Below are positions 33,460 to 45,547 of a stretch of DNA of 64,000 nucleotides, one piece after another. This DNA comes from Anaeramoeba flamelloides (lineage: Eukaryota; Metamonada; Anaeramoebidae). The notes under the pieces are model-generated. The model was given only the letters and a program-made list of their open reading frames with translations. It did no database searches and was not told the origin of the DNA. The translations under genes were made by a program, and so were the position numbers. The stretch lies in assembly GCA_027625915.1 (NCBI GenBank), contig JANTQA010000032.1, forward strand, positions 8,246,001 to 8,310,000, read 5' to 3'. The stretch's first letter is position 1, and every line of letters starts with the position of its first letter.

Positions 33460-34564
33460 AACTCAATATCACTCAAAAGGACCCAGTCATAAATGAAAAA
33501 TCCACTTATTTTTTTGAGAATATATAATATCTATTGTTTAGAAATAAGAGAAATAATAAACTTCAGATTATAGTCAAATTCATTAAATAAATACCTAAAG
33601 AAAATCCTCGATTTTTGGAAAAAATAAAACACAAAAAAAATTTGTGGTCTTTCTTTGATATGTCTTGTACAAAATTCACATTTTCTTCTGAAAATTAAAA
33701 TTGTTTGGGATTAAGATTTTTTTATTATAAACGTTTTCCTTTTAAAAGAAATTATATAGTGGCGATTTTCTTTAACGTTAAGGTTTACAATCCCTGAAAC
33801 TGGAAAAAAGATTATCTTGTATTGGGTGTGTCAACTTGTTATTTTGGTTCTTAGCTGATCGATCCACAACTAAGTTTGGATCGTATAGATGGTTGAAAAA
33901 GGCTATTTTTGTCATTTTATTTTTTTTTCTTCCGAAATCCGAATTGATGAGTCTAAGATTAATTGATTGGAAGATATTTAATAAGTAATTGAGTTTTTTG
34001 TTTTCTATGTTGAAATTTTTATTTACGCTTTGTATTATTTGATGCTTGTAAAAAATATTTTTTTTATTTACTCCTAATTCTGTAAAAGGAAAATGATAAT
34101 TTCAATTGACGAGCCAAAAATTAACACTTTCAATTCAATACCTTCCAATCAATTAATCTTAAACTCATCAATCTGGATTTCGGAAAAAAAAAAAATAAAA
34201 TGACAAAAATAGCCTTTTTCAACCATCTATACGATCCAAACTTAGTTGTGGATCGATCAGCTAAGAACCAAAATAACAAGTTGACACACCCAATACAAGA
34301 TAATCTTTTTTCCAGTTTCAGGGATTGTAAACCTTAATTTGGATTTTACAAACTTTTTTTTTACAAATTTACTTGTTGAAATGTTCTTTTTAAAAAAAAA
34401 AAAAAAGAAAAGCAAAATACAAAAAAAAAAAAAAATGACTAAATTTGTGAAAATGATCAGATTCGAGAAATTGAAAATTTATTTTGGGAAGAATAATGAA
34501 TTAAACTGATAGAATATGTGCAATTTCTTCAATAAACCCGGACCCCTTTGACCGATCAAGAGTT
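33460..34564 (+). mobile_element. TA-flanked TIR element related to family A, with internal foldback
   Basis: The left end AACTCAATATCACTCAAAAG and the reverse complement of the right end, AACTCTTGATCGGTCAAAGG, match the family A ends. TA flanks both sides. About 1105 bp; the interior is dominated by the foldback at 33778-34339. No transposase was recognised. Confidence 0.6.
33778..34339. repeat. Large near-perfect inverted repeat (foldback)
   Basis: Arms of about 200 bp, 33778-33976 and 34139-34339, are almost identical in inverted orientation (for example AGGTTTACAATCCCTGAAAC against GTTTCAGGGATTGTAAACCT), with only a few differences over the arm. The loop is about 162 bp. Such similarity suggests recent formation or ongoing arm-to-arm correction. 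A degraded relative of one arm may lie near 40765-40870. Confidence 0.9.
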
Positions 34565-34814
34565 TATTTTATTTAGGAAAAGACAAATAAGAATAATCAA
34601 TTATTCACTATATCTCGATTCTTTTTTATTTTTCAAAAGTTTTTATCAAAAAATTAACTCTTCAAGACATAAAATTTTAAATTTTTTTATTTGTTTTAAA
34701 TTTTTTTATCAAGAAAAAAATGAATTAAAGAAATGAAAAATATTTTTTTAAAATCAACAATAAAAAATAATAAATACTTTTTTGTTGAATGAAATTTTAA
34801 TTTTTAATACTATT

Positions 34815-37800
34815 TTAATTTTCATCTTTTTTGATTTCAATTTTTTTTTCATTTTGTTTATCGAAAATTTCATCTTTAAATAAGATTGTTCTAATTTTTG
34901 GTAATAAACCATCATAAGCTAGCATTAATCTATAATCCAATGTGTTTGTACACGTTATTCTACCATTTGCAGTATTAAGAACAACACCACCAGAACTAAA
35001 AATGATAATAATAAAAAAAAAAATTAGTAATAAAAAAAAAAAATTAGGAATAAAAAAAAAAAATTAGCTTTAAAAAATTGAAAGTGGTTTGAATTATATT
35101 TTTTTCATTTTTTTAATATTCAAACAAAATACCACAAAAAATATTTAAAGTCATTGTAAAAAAGTGTAACAAAAAAATTTTTAATATAGCCCTAATAATA
35201 GGCATATTGAAGATTATTTTCTATTTTACAGATATTTTTGAAAACTTTTTTGTTACACTTTTTTAACATGACGATAAAAAAAAAAATTAATAATTTAATT
35301 TAAAAATAAATACTTTAGGAGTTTTGACTACATCTCTTTTAATTAAGAATAAAATTTATAAAATTGCGAATAATATTACAAAATCATAATTAATACTATA
35401 AAATCACGATAATTGACAAAATATTAACATGATACAAATCGTGATATTCTATAAAATGTGAATAATTATCTAAAAATAGTGATAAAAAATTAATCGTGAT
35501 ATATTAGCTGATTAAATTTATTCCAATTCAACAATATTTTTGAATAATAATAAAATTTAGTTGATCAAAAAACAGATCTTTAAAAAAAATTAATTTGAAA
35601 GAGAAAATGATAAAATATATATTATAATGATTGATAGAGCTAAATATTTGGATTCAATTAATTTTAAAATAATTCGAAAAACAATAAAAAAATTTATTTT
35701 AAATAAAATTATTAAAATTTTTTTTATTAAAATATTATCAAAGAGAAGGACTTATATATTCCAAAGAGATCCCTTATCGCCTATTTTATTTGCTCTAATT
35801 TCACATTTTCTTTTACTAAAAATCATATCATTAACAAACCATTGTCAAATGTTTGCGGATGATTTAATTTTAATTATTAAAGGAAATAAAAATCTTTTAA
35901 ATCAGAAATTAAATTCAATATATGAAATTATTATTCAATTTGTACAAAAACCTAATAAAGATAAAATTGTGTTATCAAAAGATTTACAAAAAATTAAATA
36001 GTTGGGTATTTCTTTAGATAAAATTTCACATATAGTTTTTAATTTAAAAAAATCTAAAGAAACATATAACAACTGTAAACAACTATTCAATAACAATTCT
36101 CTGAATAATAGTTTAAAAATTATATTATTTAAATCTTTTATATTAAGCCGATTGACATATGAATTAGAAATATATAATTATGAAATAAAAACTTTAAACT
36201 ATTTAAATTCTTGGATTAATTCATGTATTACTGAAATATGTAAAATAAACAGAAATATACCAATCCTTATTTACAAAACAGAATTAAAAATTGAAAATAT
36301 GATAATTTCAGAAAATAAAAAAAAATTTAAAATTCAAAAAAAATATTTGAAATTTATCTCTACCTTCTTATTTAGAAAAATTAATAAAATTTAATCAACG
36401 AATAAATAATAAAATCAATTTGAATTCAAAAGATATTATCGAACTAAAAAATATATTTATACATAAATACACATATAATGAGTTGCTTAATTCTACAAGT
36501 TGGAAGTTTCTTTAGGTTTTTTTAAATTTCAGAAATAAAACAGAAAACCTCAAGAAAACTGCCGACAGCTTTTCCAGAATTTAAAAGAATTGAGTAAAAT
36601 TAAAGATTTTTCTCTATTCTTTTGAATTCTGGAAAAGCGCTGTTAGGTTTTTTTTACTTTTTGAAATAAAAAGAAAATATTTGAAATTTTTTTATTTCTA
36701 AAATTAAAAAAAACCGCCGTTAACTTTTCTTGAGTTTTCTGTTTATTTGGAAAATCAATTGATTTTCGTTAGGTTTTCCAGAATTTAAAAGAATTGAGTT
36801 AAATCAAAAATTTTACTCAATTCTTTTGAATTCTGGAAAACATAAGTACTTGACGGCACTTTTCGTTAAGTTTTCCAAAATTATAAAAAAATAGAGTAAA
36901 ATCTATAATTTTCAATTTATTACAAAAAGTAAAAAAAACCTAGTACACTTTCATTAGGTTTTCTCGAATTGAAAAGAATTTAGTAAAAATAAAGATTTAA
37001 CTCTGTTATTTTGAATTCTGGAAAAGCTAGGCACTTGAATGCACTCTAAGGCACTCTACGACACTCCCCAAAAATATTTCACAATAATAATATATCGCCA
37101 AATTATTTATTTAAAACTCAAAAATATTTAAGTTATAACTCAAGCTCAACAATTCTAAAATTCAGAACATTTACCAACAGCTTAAATAGATATTACTATG
37201 TAATCAATAAAAATTCAAGTAAATTTTGTTATTTATATTTAAAGTATAAACAAAAAGAAATTATAGAAAATGTTGATCATTTTTTATGGGTATGTCCTTC
37301 CTATGAAAAAGATATATTCATTTTTCAAAATAAATTAAAAGAAATAAATCTTAATGAAATAATTTTAAAATGTGATAGTTTGAAATTATTTTCATTAATT
37401 GATAATCGTGGAATCTATAGATTCCACGCTTGGATTTATGAAAGGGAATTTAAGTCTAAGGGCATCTAGAGTGTAATTTACGCTTCCTGATCAATAATAA
37501 AAAAGAAAAAAAGAAAATATTTTTTGTTTGAAATAAAAAAATAAAATTCCCAACTTTTTTGGAAATACCTTAAATCATAAAATTTAAATCTCATCCAAAA
37601 TCATTTGCCTGGTTTAAAATATTAAAAAAAAGAATCCAACGTAATATTAAAAATAATAGCGAGTTAGAACATTTCTGCATTTTGAGAAATGAAATAATCT
37701 TGACCTTCGAATTATAAATAATTCAATTAAAGGCATCATGTTAAGATTATATTAATATTAGACAATTAAAACGAAGATACACTAATTATTAAAAAAATAA

Positions 37801-39442
37801 AAATAATTTAATTTCATTTTTTTCAGTTGTTTTAATAAATTTTTCTTCTTTATACCCTTTTGATAGTTGTATAGTCTTTCAATGAAATGGATGCTTGTAC
37901 ATCATAATAAAAGAAAAGTGTTATAATTCTGATTTTAAAGATATTAACATTTTCAACAATAGAGTCGAAAATGTTACACGGTTGGGATAAAATAATTGTC
38001 TGGTTTTAATATCTTCAAATTCTCACTACTGGCGAGAATTCGATTTAGCTCTGTGGTGTGTATTTTAAAATCCACATTATACCAAAGTGGTGTGTCTCTT
38101 TCTATATAGCTCTCTTAATAATTATACTCCTCAAAAAATGAAAAATTCAGGATTTGTCCCACCTGTGTAACATATTTAAAATCACCACTGTTCGTTTTCT
38201 CTTTTAAAGCAAATATTGAATACATTGATTTTTAAAGATTTTCTGTTTTTGCTTGAATGACATATAAATTACCAGTAATTGAATTTGTTAAAAGCATTTT
38301 TTTAATTGAGTAAATTTCGTTTTTTCAAAAAATAAATGTGTTGTAGGTGTAATTGTATTCTTATTGTTTTGTTACAATACTTATTTGAAAAGCATTCAAA
38401 ATTAATTAGGTTTGGTTCGGGTGATTGAAATTAAAAAAAAAATCATGAATACTCCAAAAAAAAAAAGAAAAAAGAAGAATAAAAGCAATCATTTATAATT
38501 CGATAACTTACCAAGAGGGTTTCTTTGAACCTTTTTGTGGGGGTGGAGGTAAAAACTTTGATTCTAGGACTACAACCTTACATATTTGATCTGTTCTTTT
38601 TGTATATTCTTTAATTGAGGCTGGTAACACTTCCTTGACTAACTTGAGATCACATTTTCTACATTGAAGGATTACCTGTGGCTCCATCATTTTTAAAAGT
38701 CCCTAATAAGTAAAATGTTAACCATAAAAAAATAGGGTTAAATAACAAACAACAAAAAACAAATAAAAATAAAAGGAAAAAGAAAATGAAAGGAAAAAGA
38801 AAATGAAAAAGAAGAAAAAAAAATAATTTTTTTTAAAGTTTAGTCTTTTTTAATAACCAAATTAGGGTTGTGTGAATAAAGAAAAAATAATTCACCTTAC
38901 TTGGGTAATGAGCGTTTCAAGTATTTTTTTATATTTTTGTTCATTTTTGAAGATCATGGATAAATGGAAATGTGCTTCTGCTAAGATTTGTTGAACAAAT
39001 CTAAATTTGGCTTGAAGTAATTTTAATCGTGATTGGTTGATTAAATTTGATTGTGCTCTTTTTTTGTGATATTATATATTTCAATTTTGCATTTGATTCG
39101 TAACAATTAAATATAAAGAAAAAAGGATTTTATTATTGTTTAAAATGCCAAAAGACAAAAGAAAAAGAAAAAGCTGAAAAGAATTGTTTGTTGGTTTCAA
39201 AAATAAAGTGTTCAAAGAAGGGATTAATTAGTTTACATCCTCTTTTCAATTTTCACTTGGTTCGTTTTTCTTTTATACTCCTTATCAATCCTTTCTTTTT
39301 CTTCTTTAACAATCTTTTTTTTTGCTTCTTGAAATTCATATTCCGCTCTTATTCGGATTTCTGCCACTCGTTCAAGTGAATCACCAATAATGTTGGCAAT
39401 CATTTTTTCAATTTGTTCTTCTTTTTGTTGTTGATCAGACAT
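34815..39442 (-). CDS. ATP6V1E1: V-type proton ATPase subunit E, four exons
   Basis: Subunit E of the V1 sector, a peripheral stalk component that with subunit G holds the catalytic head of the vacuolar proton pump. Coding exons (minus): 39442-39237, 39057-38901, 38702-38512 and 34995-34815. Phases join to 244 aa plus TAA; animal proteins are about 226. Seen: N-terminal charged coiled coil (EEQIEKMIANII, EFQEAKKKIVKEEKERID), SNLINQSRLKLLQAKF, then GLLKMMEPQVILQCRKCD, matching the LLEPxxIVRCR signature, and SGGVVLNTANGRITCTNTLD near the C-terminus. A lysine/glutamate-rich tail of about 15 residues is extra. The third intron (34996-38511) is 3516 bp and carries a retrotransposon with a palindrome array; the first two introns are under 200 bp. 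Confidence 0.95.
35597..37520 (+). mobile_element. Non-LTR retrotransposon, 5'-truncated, interrupted by a palindrome array
   Basis: Open frames encode MIDRAKYLDSINFKIIRK, QRDPLSPILFALISHFLL and MFADDLILIIKG (the catalytic ADD box) at 35627-36000. Next come LFNNNSLNNSLKIILFKSF and IYKTELKIEN (36002-36390) and, after a frameshift, SYLEKLIKFNQRINNKINL. Array F then intervenes, and the frame resumes at about 37070 to end with VDHFLWVCPSYEKD and a TAG at 37467-37469. The 3' end carries AGAGTGTAATTTACGC and an AATAATAAAAAA tail. It matches the minus copy at 13040-15300. It starts inside the reverse transcriptase, as expected of 5' truncation, and has several stops. Confidence 0.82.
36511..37067. 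repeat. Palindrome cassette array F, inside a retrotransposon
   Basis: A P3 half, P1 (about 36567-36640), P2, a P3 left half ending in CAATTGATTTTCG, P1 (about 36770-36842), a linker GTACTTGACGGCACTTTTCG, degenerate P1/P2 parts, another P1 (about 36955-37027), then decamers GGCACTTGAATGCACTCTAA. It sits at the same reverse-transcriptase position as array C but holds more and differently ordered cassettes. Confidence 0.82.
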
Positions 39443-39684
39443 TTAAAATAGCAATTTTATTAATGAAGTGTTGTTGAAAGAAAAGAATAAAAGAAAAAAA
39501 TGATTTTATTTTAGCAAATTCCATTCATTTGTTCTTGACTATTTTTCTATAACTATTTTCTTATTTCCGCAAATATTTAAGGTAACTTAACTGAAAAAAA
39601 TTACTTGACTATTTAATAGTTAATACAATAATTTGTAAGTCATAACTGAAATTGGAAGCGAATTTAAAAATCTGATTATAATCA

Positions 39685-39875
39685 GTTCCAATTTTAAGAC
39701 ACAAACTTTCAACCAAATTTAAGGTACAATAAAAATCTCAAACTAAGGCACAAAATTCTTATGTTAGTAAAATAATTTGTATATAAAAAATTCCAAAAAA
39801 TGTGTTTTAATTTGAGATTTTTTAATACAGTCAGTTCCACTATTAAGGCCCAAACTTTCAAGGTAATTTAAGGTA
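39685..39875 (+). repeat. Short repeat with internal direct copies
   Basis: Two direct subrepeats start CAGTTCCA and share CCAAACTTTCAA followed by AATTTAAGGTA; the first is at about 39685-39730 and the second at 39830-39875. The TTAAGACACAAA...TTAAGGCACAAAAT segment recurs at 62640-62720. Confidence 0.5.
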
Positions 39876-40219
39876 TTAAAATTTGGGATTTACTTTAAAA
39901 AGTATTTTTTTGTAATGTATTAAGTTTTTAAAAGTTTTGTCCCGTTATAAAGCTTTCTTGAGACATCCACACTTAAAATGTAAATTATCAATAACTATTT
40001 ATTTGAAAATCTTTAAAAATTGTTTTTTTTTAGAGACATATACACAGATCAAAAAAAGGATTAGATTCTAAAAATATACACACCTATTCAACAAAAAAAA
40101 ACAAAAAAATTGATGATTTTGATTACTTCATAACTAAATACTAAATTTAAGATACTACTGTTGATTATTTTTTTTTCTTATCTATTTGATTATTTAAAAT
40201 AAAAAAAAAAGGAAACTAT

Positions 40220-40690
40220 TTTTCAGTCAAAATAAAAAATTTAATTAATAAAATAAAACTAAGTATATCAGTTTTATCCCGATTTGTTCTCAAAATAAAT
40301 TTACAATTTTTAGATCAAAATCTTTTTTCTAATTTTGTTCAGAATCATTTTTTGTTATTTCTTCTTTTTTCTTTTTTGTCTTTTTCATTTTTTCTTCCAT
40401 TTAAATAAGTCAAGTTGGAAAAAAACATCAACTTTTGAAACTCCAAATTAAACTTCAAGAAAATTAATCTCTGTAATTTCTTTAAAAAATCCAAATTAAC
40501 ATCAAGAAACATGGATTTGTATTATCTTTTAAAATGAATACATTTATTATTTAAAAAAAGCAGATTTTAAATAATTTCTAGTTTCCTAAGAAATAAAGAA
40601 ATTTTACATGGGACTTTATATGGAAAGTGAATCCAAATCGTTTTTAACATTTTCTTATTTTTTAGAAAATTTATTATATGTTAGGCTACT
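40220..40690 (+). repeat. Dispersed repeat beginning TTTTTCAGTCAAA, copy 2
   Basis: Same orientation and order of blocks as 21250-21700. The left end AAACTATTTTTCAGTCAAA is a family A terminal repeat; no matching right end was found nearby. Confidence 0.5.
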
Positions 40691-41108
40691 TCTATTATGA
40701 ATACAGTCATTGTATGAAGTTTATTATTTCTCTGTTATTTTTATTATTGATACAAGTGAATAATTAAGGTTTTAAATCTCTGTAACTGGAAAAATATTAT
40801 ATTGACCGCATTAATGTCGACTTTTATTGTGTTTCTTACCAGATCAATATTTGACCAAGTATAATTTTTATCAGGTATAATAAAACAATTCTAGGAATTG
40901 TTTTCCAAAATATAAATTTAAGACTTTAAGAATACAAGTTTAGAAGTGTAGGTATAAACAAAAAATAATTTATGTGATATAAATTGGTATTTTATATGAT
41001 ATTGTTTAAATCAATTCTTATTATGATTGAAAAGTATTTTTAAAGAATATATTTTTGAGAATTGATTTGATTTTGTTATTTCTTTTAATTTATTATTTAA
41101 TTTGATTA

Positions 41109-41634
41109 AACTTTGTTTCAGTCAAAGAGGACCATTAAAATTTTATCAAAAAATTTTAAATATTTTTAATAAAAGACCTTTGAAGATTAAATAAGAAATA
41201 AATAGAATAATAAGCTTCAAAGAATAATAAAAATCCACCTAAAATAAAACTAATAAATCGATATATTTTTTTTAAAAATTGAAAAATTCAAATTCTTATT
41301 ACACTTTGGAGAAAAACGGTAATGTTCATTTTGATCCTCAATTAAAGCTCAAATATAATTCCAATAGAAATCTAAATGATTTCTCTACAATCATTTTTAC
41401 ATTATCAATAAAATTATAATAACATGTTTTTATCTATGTGACTATTGATCTTGTAATCCAAAAAAAAAAAATTACAAAGTAATTAAGGTATAAATAAAAT
41501 CAAAAAAAAAAAAGCAAGAATGTGAAAAAAGGATTTCTATTTTGAAATTTCAGAATTAGATTTTTTCTTTGAAAATCCTGTCAACACATGTAATTCACTA
41601 ACCGAAACTGGACCCTCTTAACTGGAAAATGGTT
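41109..41634 (+). mobile_element. TA-flanked TIR element related to family A, 526 bp
   Basis: The left end AACTTTGTTTCAGTCAAAGA and the reverse complement of the right end, AACCATTTTCCAGTTAAGAG, are diverged family A ends, followed by AGGACC and GGGTCC. TA flanks both. The interior is unrelated to the 700-bp copies and has no ORF. Confidence 0.55.
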
Positions 41635-42314
41635 TAGTTGGTTTTATTTTATATTTTTAAAAAATTTTATTATTTTTTTTGTTTGATAAAAACAAAAAGG
41701 AATTAATTATTTTTAGGGGTATCCTAAAAACAAAAAAATTATTATAAAATAAGAAATAATAGATTAAATAGAATTCCACTTTTAAGAAAAATTTTATTAA
41801 AAAGATTATGTACATGTATTTTGAGAAATTTGATTGAGGAAATGGGAATAAGTTTTATTTTAATTATCATAAAGATAAATTTGGGGATTAAATAAAAATA
41901 TAATAAATTTATCAATAATGAAAAGTAAATAATTTCACAAATGAAATTTAATTTTGAAGAAAGATACTTCTGAATTGAAATATCTTATTCCAAATAATCC
42001 AAGATTAAATTGATTACATAAATTTCGAAGATTGAAAACAAAGCCAAGTGACCTCTAAAAAATCGAAAAATATTTATTTAATAAATTCTTTTCTATAAAA
42101 TCTAATTAATAAATTAAAATGAACTAATTTTCAAATTTTAAATGTTGAATAATAATTTTTACAAATATTTATTGAAAAAATTTTCAATTATATTTATTAA
42201 TTTTTTTTTATTCTAATGGTTGTATAAAAAAAGAGATCAAAAAGAAAATATGACATTATCAAACGATACCAGTAGTATCAAGATAATATATATATATATA
42301 TATATAAATCCTAT

Positions 42315-43517
42315 TCCAAAAATTTGGACACACACAAAATCAAAAATAGGCAAAAAAAAAACCAATTTATTTTATTTTTCCAAATGTAATATAAAACAAC
42401 ATTAAAGTCACACATTATTAATGTTTTAATAAGTAATCATTTCAATCGGAATAAAAGAAAAAAAATATAAAACTCAAAAATAAAAACAGGTATGTCCAAA
42501 ATAATGAAACGAGTGGAACAAAAAATGCATTGGTAAATTTGTTGAAATTTCACCAACAATTGTTGATCAATCAAATGTTAAGATACCATCGACTAATTGA
42601 ATCGACCTCGATTAAAACTTTACGGTTTATTTTTCCTCTATTTGGAATAAATTTGTTATATTAATAAATAGAAGGATGGTTATGTGAGTTTCTTCTATTT
42701 TAAGTTCTGATCATTAAAGTATGGAAAGTTTTTTTTAACCTCAAAATGTTGTTCTGCAATTTTCAATTTTTAGTGTTTCTTCATTAGGTAATATATCCTC
42801 TTATCTTGGAACTATTTCAAAACTAAAGCAATATTTAAAGAGGTGTGTTGTTATAGTTGTTGTTGGTTGTGAGTTTTGGAGATCATTTGTCTTGTATCTC
42901 TTTGAAAATTTGGTTTCTTTGGCTTTTTTTATTTGTCAAAAATTACTTTGATTTTTAAAAAGTTTTTAATTTGACAAATAAATTTAAAAATTGAAATAGA
43001 GTTAAATAAAATACTCAAAATGAATTCTATCTTGATGAAATAGAATTAGTATATAAAAAAGAATTATTTCAGATATCTAAGAATACTTATTATTGAATTT
43101 TTTTCTAGATTTTAGAATGGGATTATTTTTACAATAAAACCCCTTTATTTAATATTTTGAAGAGCTGATAGATCTGGCATTTTTCTTCTTATAATTCTAG
43201 TAGTATTTGGGATAATAAAAACTAAATATAGAATTTTATCAAAATTGGTTCATTATTAAAGAATTGACAAAAAAAATCGAGGTCGATTCATTGTATGTTA
43301 TTTTTCAATTTAAGAAACTCAACCCTAACCTTCTATCAACCATTGAAAAAAAAATTCAGATCTAACGAAAAAGATTACGCAACTGGAAAAAAGGAAATGA
43401 AAAAAAATCAAAAAAGACAAAAAATAAAAAAATAGTTGGTACAATCAAAATTCCTTTCAAATTTTAAGTGCAATATTGATGTTCTTCCAACATTTTAAAC
43501 TGTGTCCAAATTCTTGG
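42315..43517 (+). mobile_element. TIR element CCAAAAATTTGGACACA, interrupted by another element
   Basis: The left end CCAAAAATTTGGACACA and right end TGTGTCCAAATTCTTGG are inverted. An uninterrupted relative is at 47761-48285. Between the halves sits the ATT-flanked element at 42599-43289. Removing it leaves about 509 bp, close to the 525 bp of the other copy. Confidence 0.65.
42599..43289 (+). mobile_element. ATT-flanked TIR element, copy 1
   Basis: 691 bp from GAATCGACCTCGATT to AATCGAGGTCGATTC, flanked on both sides by ATT. Inserted in the TIR element 42315-43517; comparison with the empty relative at 47761-48285 places the insertion there. Nearly identical to 44857-45547, so recently mobile. 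No ORF; activity would need a transposase encoded elsewhere. Confidence 0.85.
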
Positions 43518-44381
43518 AAGATAGTTTATATATATATATATATATATTAAAAAACGGGTTACTAATTATTTCTTACTTTTTTTTTTTTTCGATTTATGGG
43601 TGGAAGTTCTAGATGAATTCTTCAGGTAAACGACAAATTCCTTCTTTTCATTTTGGTTAAGGATCTTTGCAGCATTTATCCAAGATTAAAAATATTTTTA
43701 TAAAAAATGGAGCTGTTTATCTTTCTACTCTAAATACCAACTTACAACAGATAAGCAATTAATAAGGAATATTGATTAATTGGGGATATTAATTATTTTA
43801 TTGAGTTATCAGTGCCTTTATACTAATAACTGATCTAAAAGAAAAAATAATTGTATTAATATATTTTTAGGTGTATTTCAAAGGGTTTAACAAATGTGAT
43901 GCTTTAGAGTACAACAAATAAAGAAAAAAAAAATATCAAATACCCTTTTTTCGGAAAAAAATTTATTTTAATCTTTGGATAAAGGATCTTAAGAGTCTTA
44001 ACCAAAAATTAAATGAAGGCAGTTGTGGTTTACCTGAAGAATTCATTTAGAATATTAATCCTAAAGTGGGTTTTAATTATGAGAAAAAAGTTGAATGGTT
44101 TTCAAAATTTTTAAATTCATTTTGAGTAAAACAATTGATTTATCAGATCTACCAATCAATATCCCAAAACAGAAAGAGGTTTTGCAAGAAAGTTTAATGT
44201 AATAGTAAAAGTAGTTTTACTAATGTGAAAGAGATCACACTTAAATCCTATAAGTAATGGCGCCTTTAAAATTCTGGTTGTGTCAAATTGCTTGAGAGGT
44301 TTTGATTTTCATTCATTAGTGTTAAATTTGATTTATTTTTTGGTTTTGTTTGAATCTCGAAATGTGAAGTTATTAGGTTAA

Positions 44382-44840
44382 CTGTTGAGAGAAAAATGTT
44401 GTACAGAGAAAAATAGCTGGACACCAATTTTAATTGGGAACCTTACTGAAAATGATTTTTAATTTCATTCCTTGGTGAAATAACTAAAGAAAATAACAAT
44501 AATCTACTTATTAGAATAACGATTAATGTAATTTTACTTTTTCAAAACCTTATCTCTTATAATCGATATCAAGTTTAAAAATTATCATTTTTAAAATTAA
44601 TAGTAAACTTTACTAAAACTTAGGATTTTTGTTAAAATAACATGATCTACTTTAGTTAACAAGCTTTCAAATGAGTATTCTACACACACCACAGACTAAT
44701 GAACTTGTAACACATTTAAACCTGGATTTATATAAAATTCACCTAGTTATCAATAGGATTTGATTTTCAATTTTACTAATGTTCCCAATTAAAAATTGTG
44801 TCCAACCATTTTTCTGTGTCCAACATTTTTCTCTCAACAG
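44382..44840 (+). mobile_element. TAA-flanked TIR element with ~58-bp ends, copy 1
   Basis: 459 bp. The left end CTGTTGAGAGAAAAATGTTG is mirrored on the right, and the inverted match runs to AATTGGGAAC at about 58 bp. TAA on both sides fits a 3-bp TWA target duplication as in PIF/Harbinger-type MITEs. Copy 2 is at 52732-53189. The short ORF on the minus strand is the terminal repeat, not a gene. Confidence 0.8.
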
Positions 44841-44856
44841 TAAATTGAAATTCATT

Positions 44857-45547
44857 GAATCGACCTCGATTAAAAAATTACAGTTTATTATTCCTCTATT
44901 TGGAATTAATTTGTTATACTTATAAAGAAAAGAATGGTTGTGTGAGTTTCTTCTATTTAAAGTTCTGATTATTAAAGTATGGAAAGTTTTTTTTAACCTC
45001 AAAATGTTGTTCTGCAATTTTCAATTTTTAGTGTTTCTTCATTAGGTAATATATCCTCTTATCTTGGAACTATTTCAAAACTAAAGCAATATTTAAAGAG
45101 GTAAGTTATTATAGCTGTTGTTTGGTGTAAGTTTTGGAGATCATTTGTCTTGTCTCTCTTTGAAAATTTGGTTTCTTTGGCTTTTTTTATTTGTCAAAAA
45201 TTACTTTTGATTTTAAAAAAGTTTTTAATTTGACAAATAAATTTAAAAATTGAAATAGAGTTAAATAAAAGACTCAAAATGATTTCTACCTTGAAGAAAT
45301 AGAATTAGTATATAAAAAAGAATTATTTCAGATATCTAAGAATACTTATTATTGAATTTTTTTCTAGATTTTAGAATGGGATTATTTTTACAATAAAACC
45401 ATTTTATTTAATATTTTGAAGAACTGATAGATCTGGCATTTTTCTTCTTATAATTCTAGTAGTATTTCGAATAACAAAATCCAATATAGAATTTTATCAA
45501 AATTGGTTCATTATTAAAGAATTGACAAAAAAAATCGAGGTCGATTC
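44857..45547 (+). mobile_element. ATT-flanked TIR element, copy 2
   Basis: 691 bp with the same ends, same length and the same ATT flanks as copy 1 at 42599-43289, with only scattered differences by eye. It begins 16 bp after the end of the TAA-flanked element at 44382-44840. Confidence 0.85.

Larger units (their letters stand above)
31151..34814. other. Convergent intergenic region between the MLF and V-ATPase E genes
   Basis: Both neighbouring genes end here. The region contains a TIR element (31782-32481), a lone P1 palindrome (32550-32620), a TA repeat (32763-32793), a second TIR element (32794-33381) and a third (33460-34564) enclosing a 200-bp-armed foldback. No exon was found. Confidence 0.6.
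34996..38511 (-). other. 3.5-kb third intron of the V-ATPase E gene
   Basis: Donor GTAAGT at 38511 downward, acceptor TTTAG at 34996. It holds a plus-strand (antisense to the gene) reverse-transcriptase element at 35597-37520 with array F, and a solitary right end of the GTGGGGCA-family TIR element near 37545-37571. From 37580 to 38510 I see nothing specific. Confidence 0.8.

Noticed and set aside
44739..45017. 92-aa ORF sharing a C-terminal block with the 53088-53282 ORF
   Set aside because: The shared block (LLLREKCWTQKNGWT) is the translation of the 58-bp terminal inverted repeat of the TAA-flanked elements, not a conserved protein.
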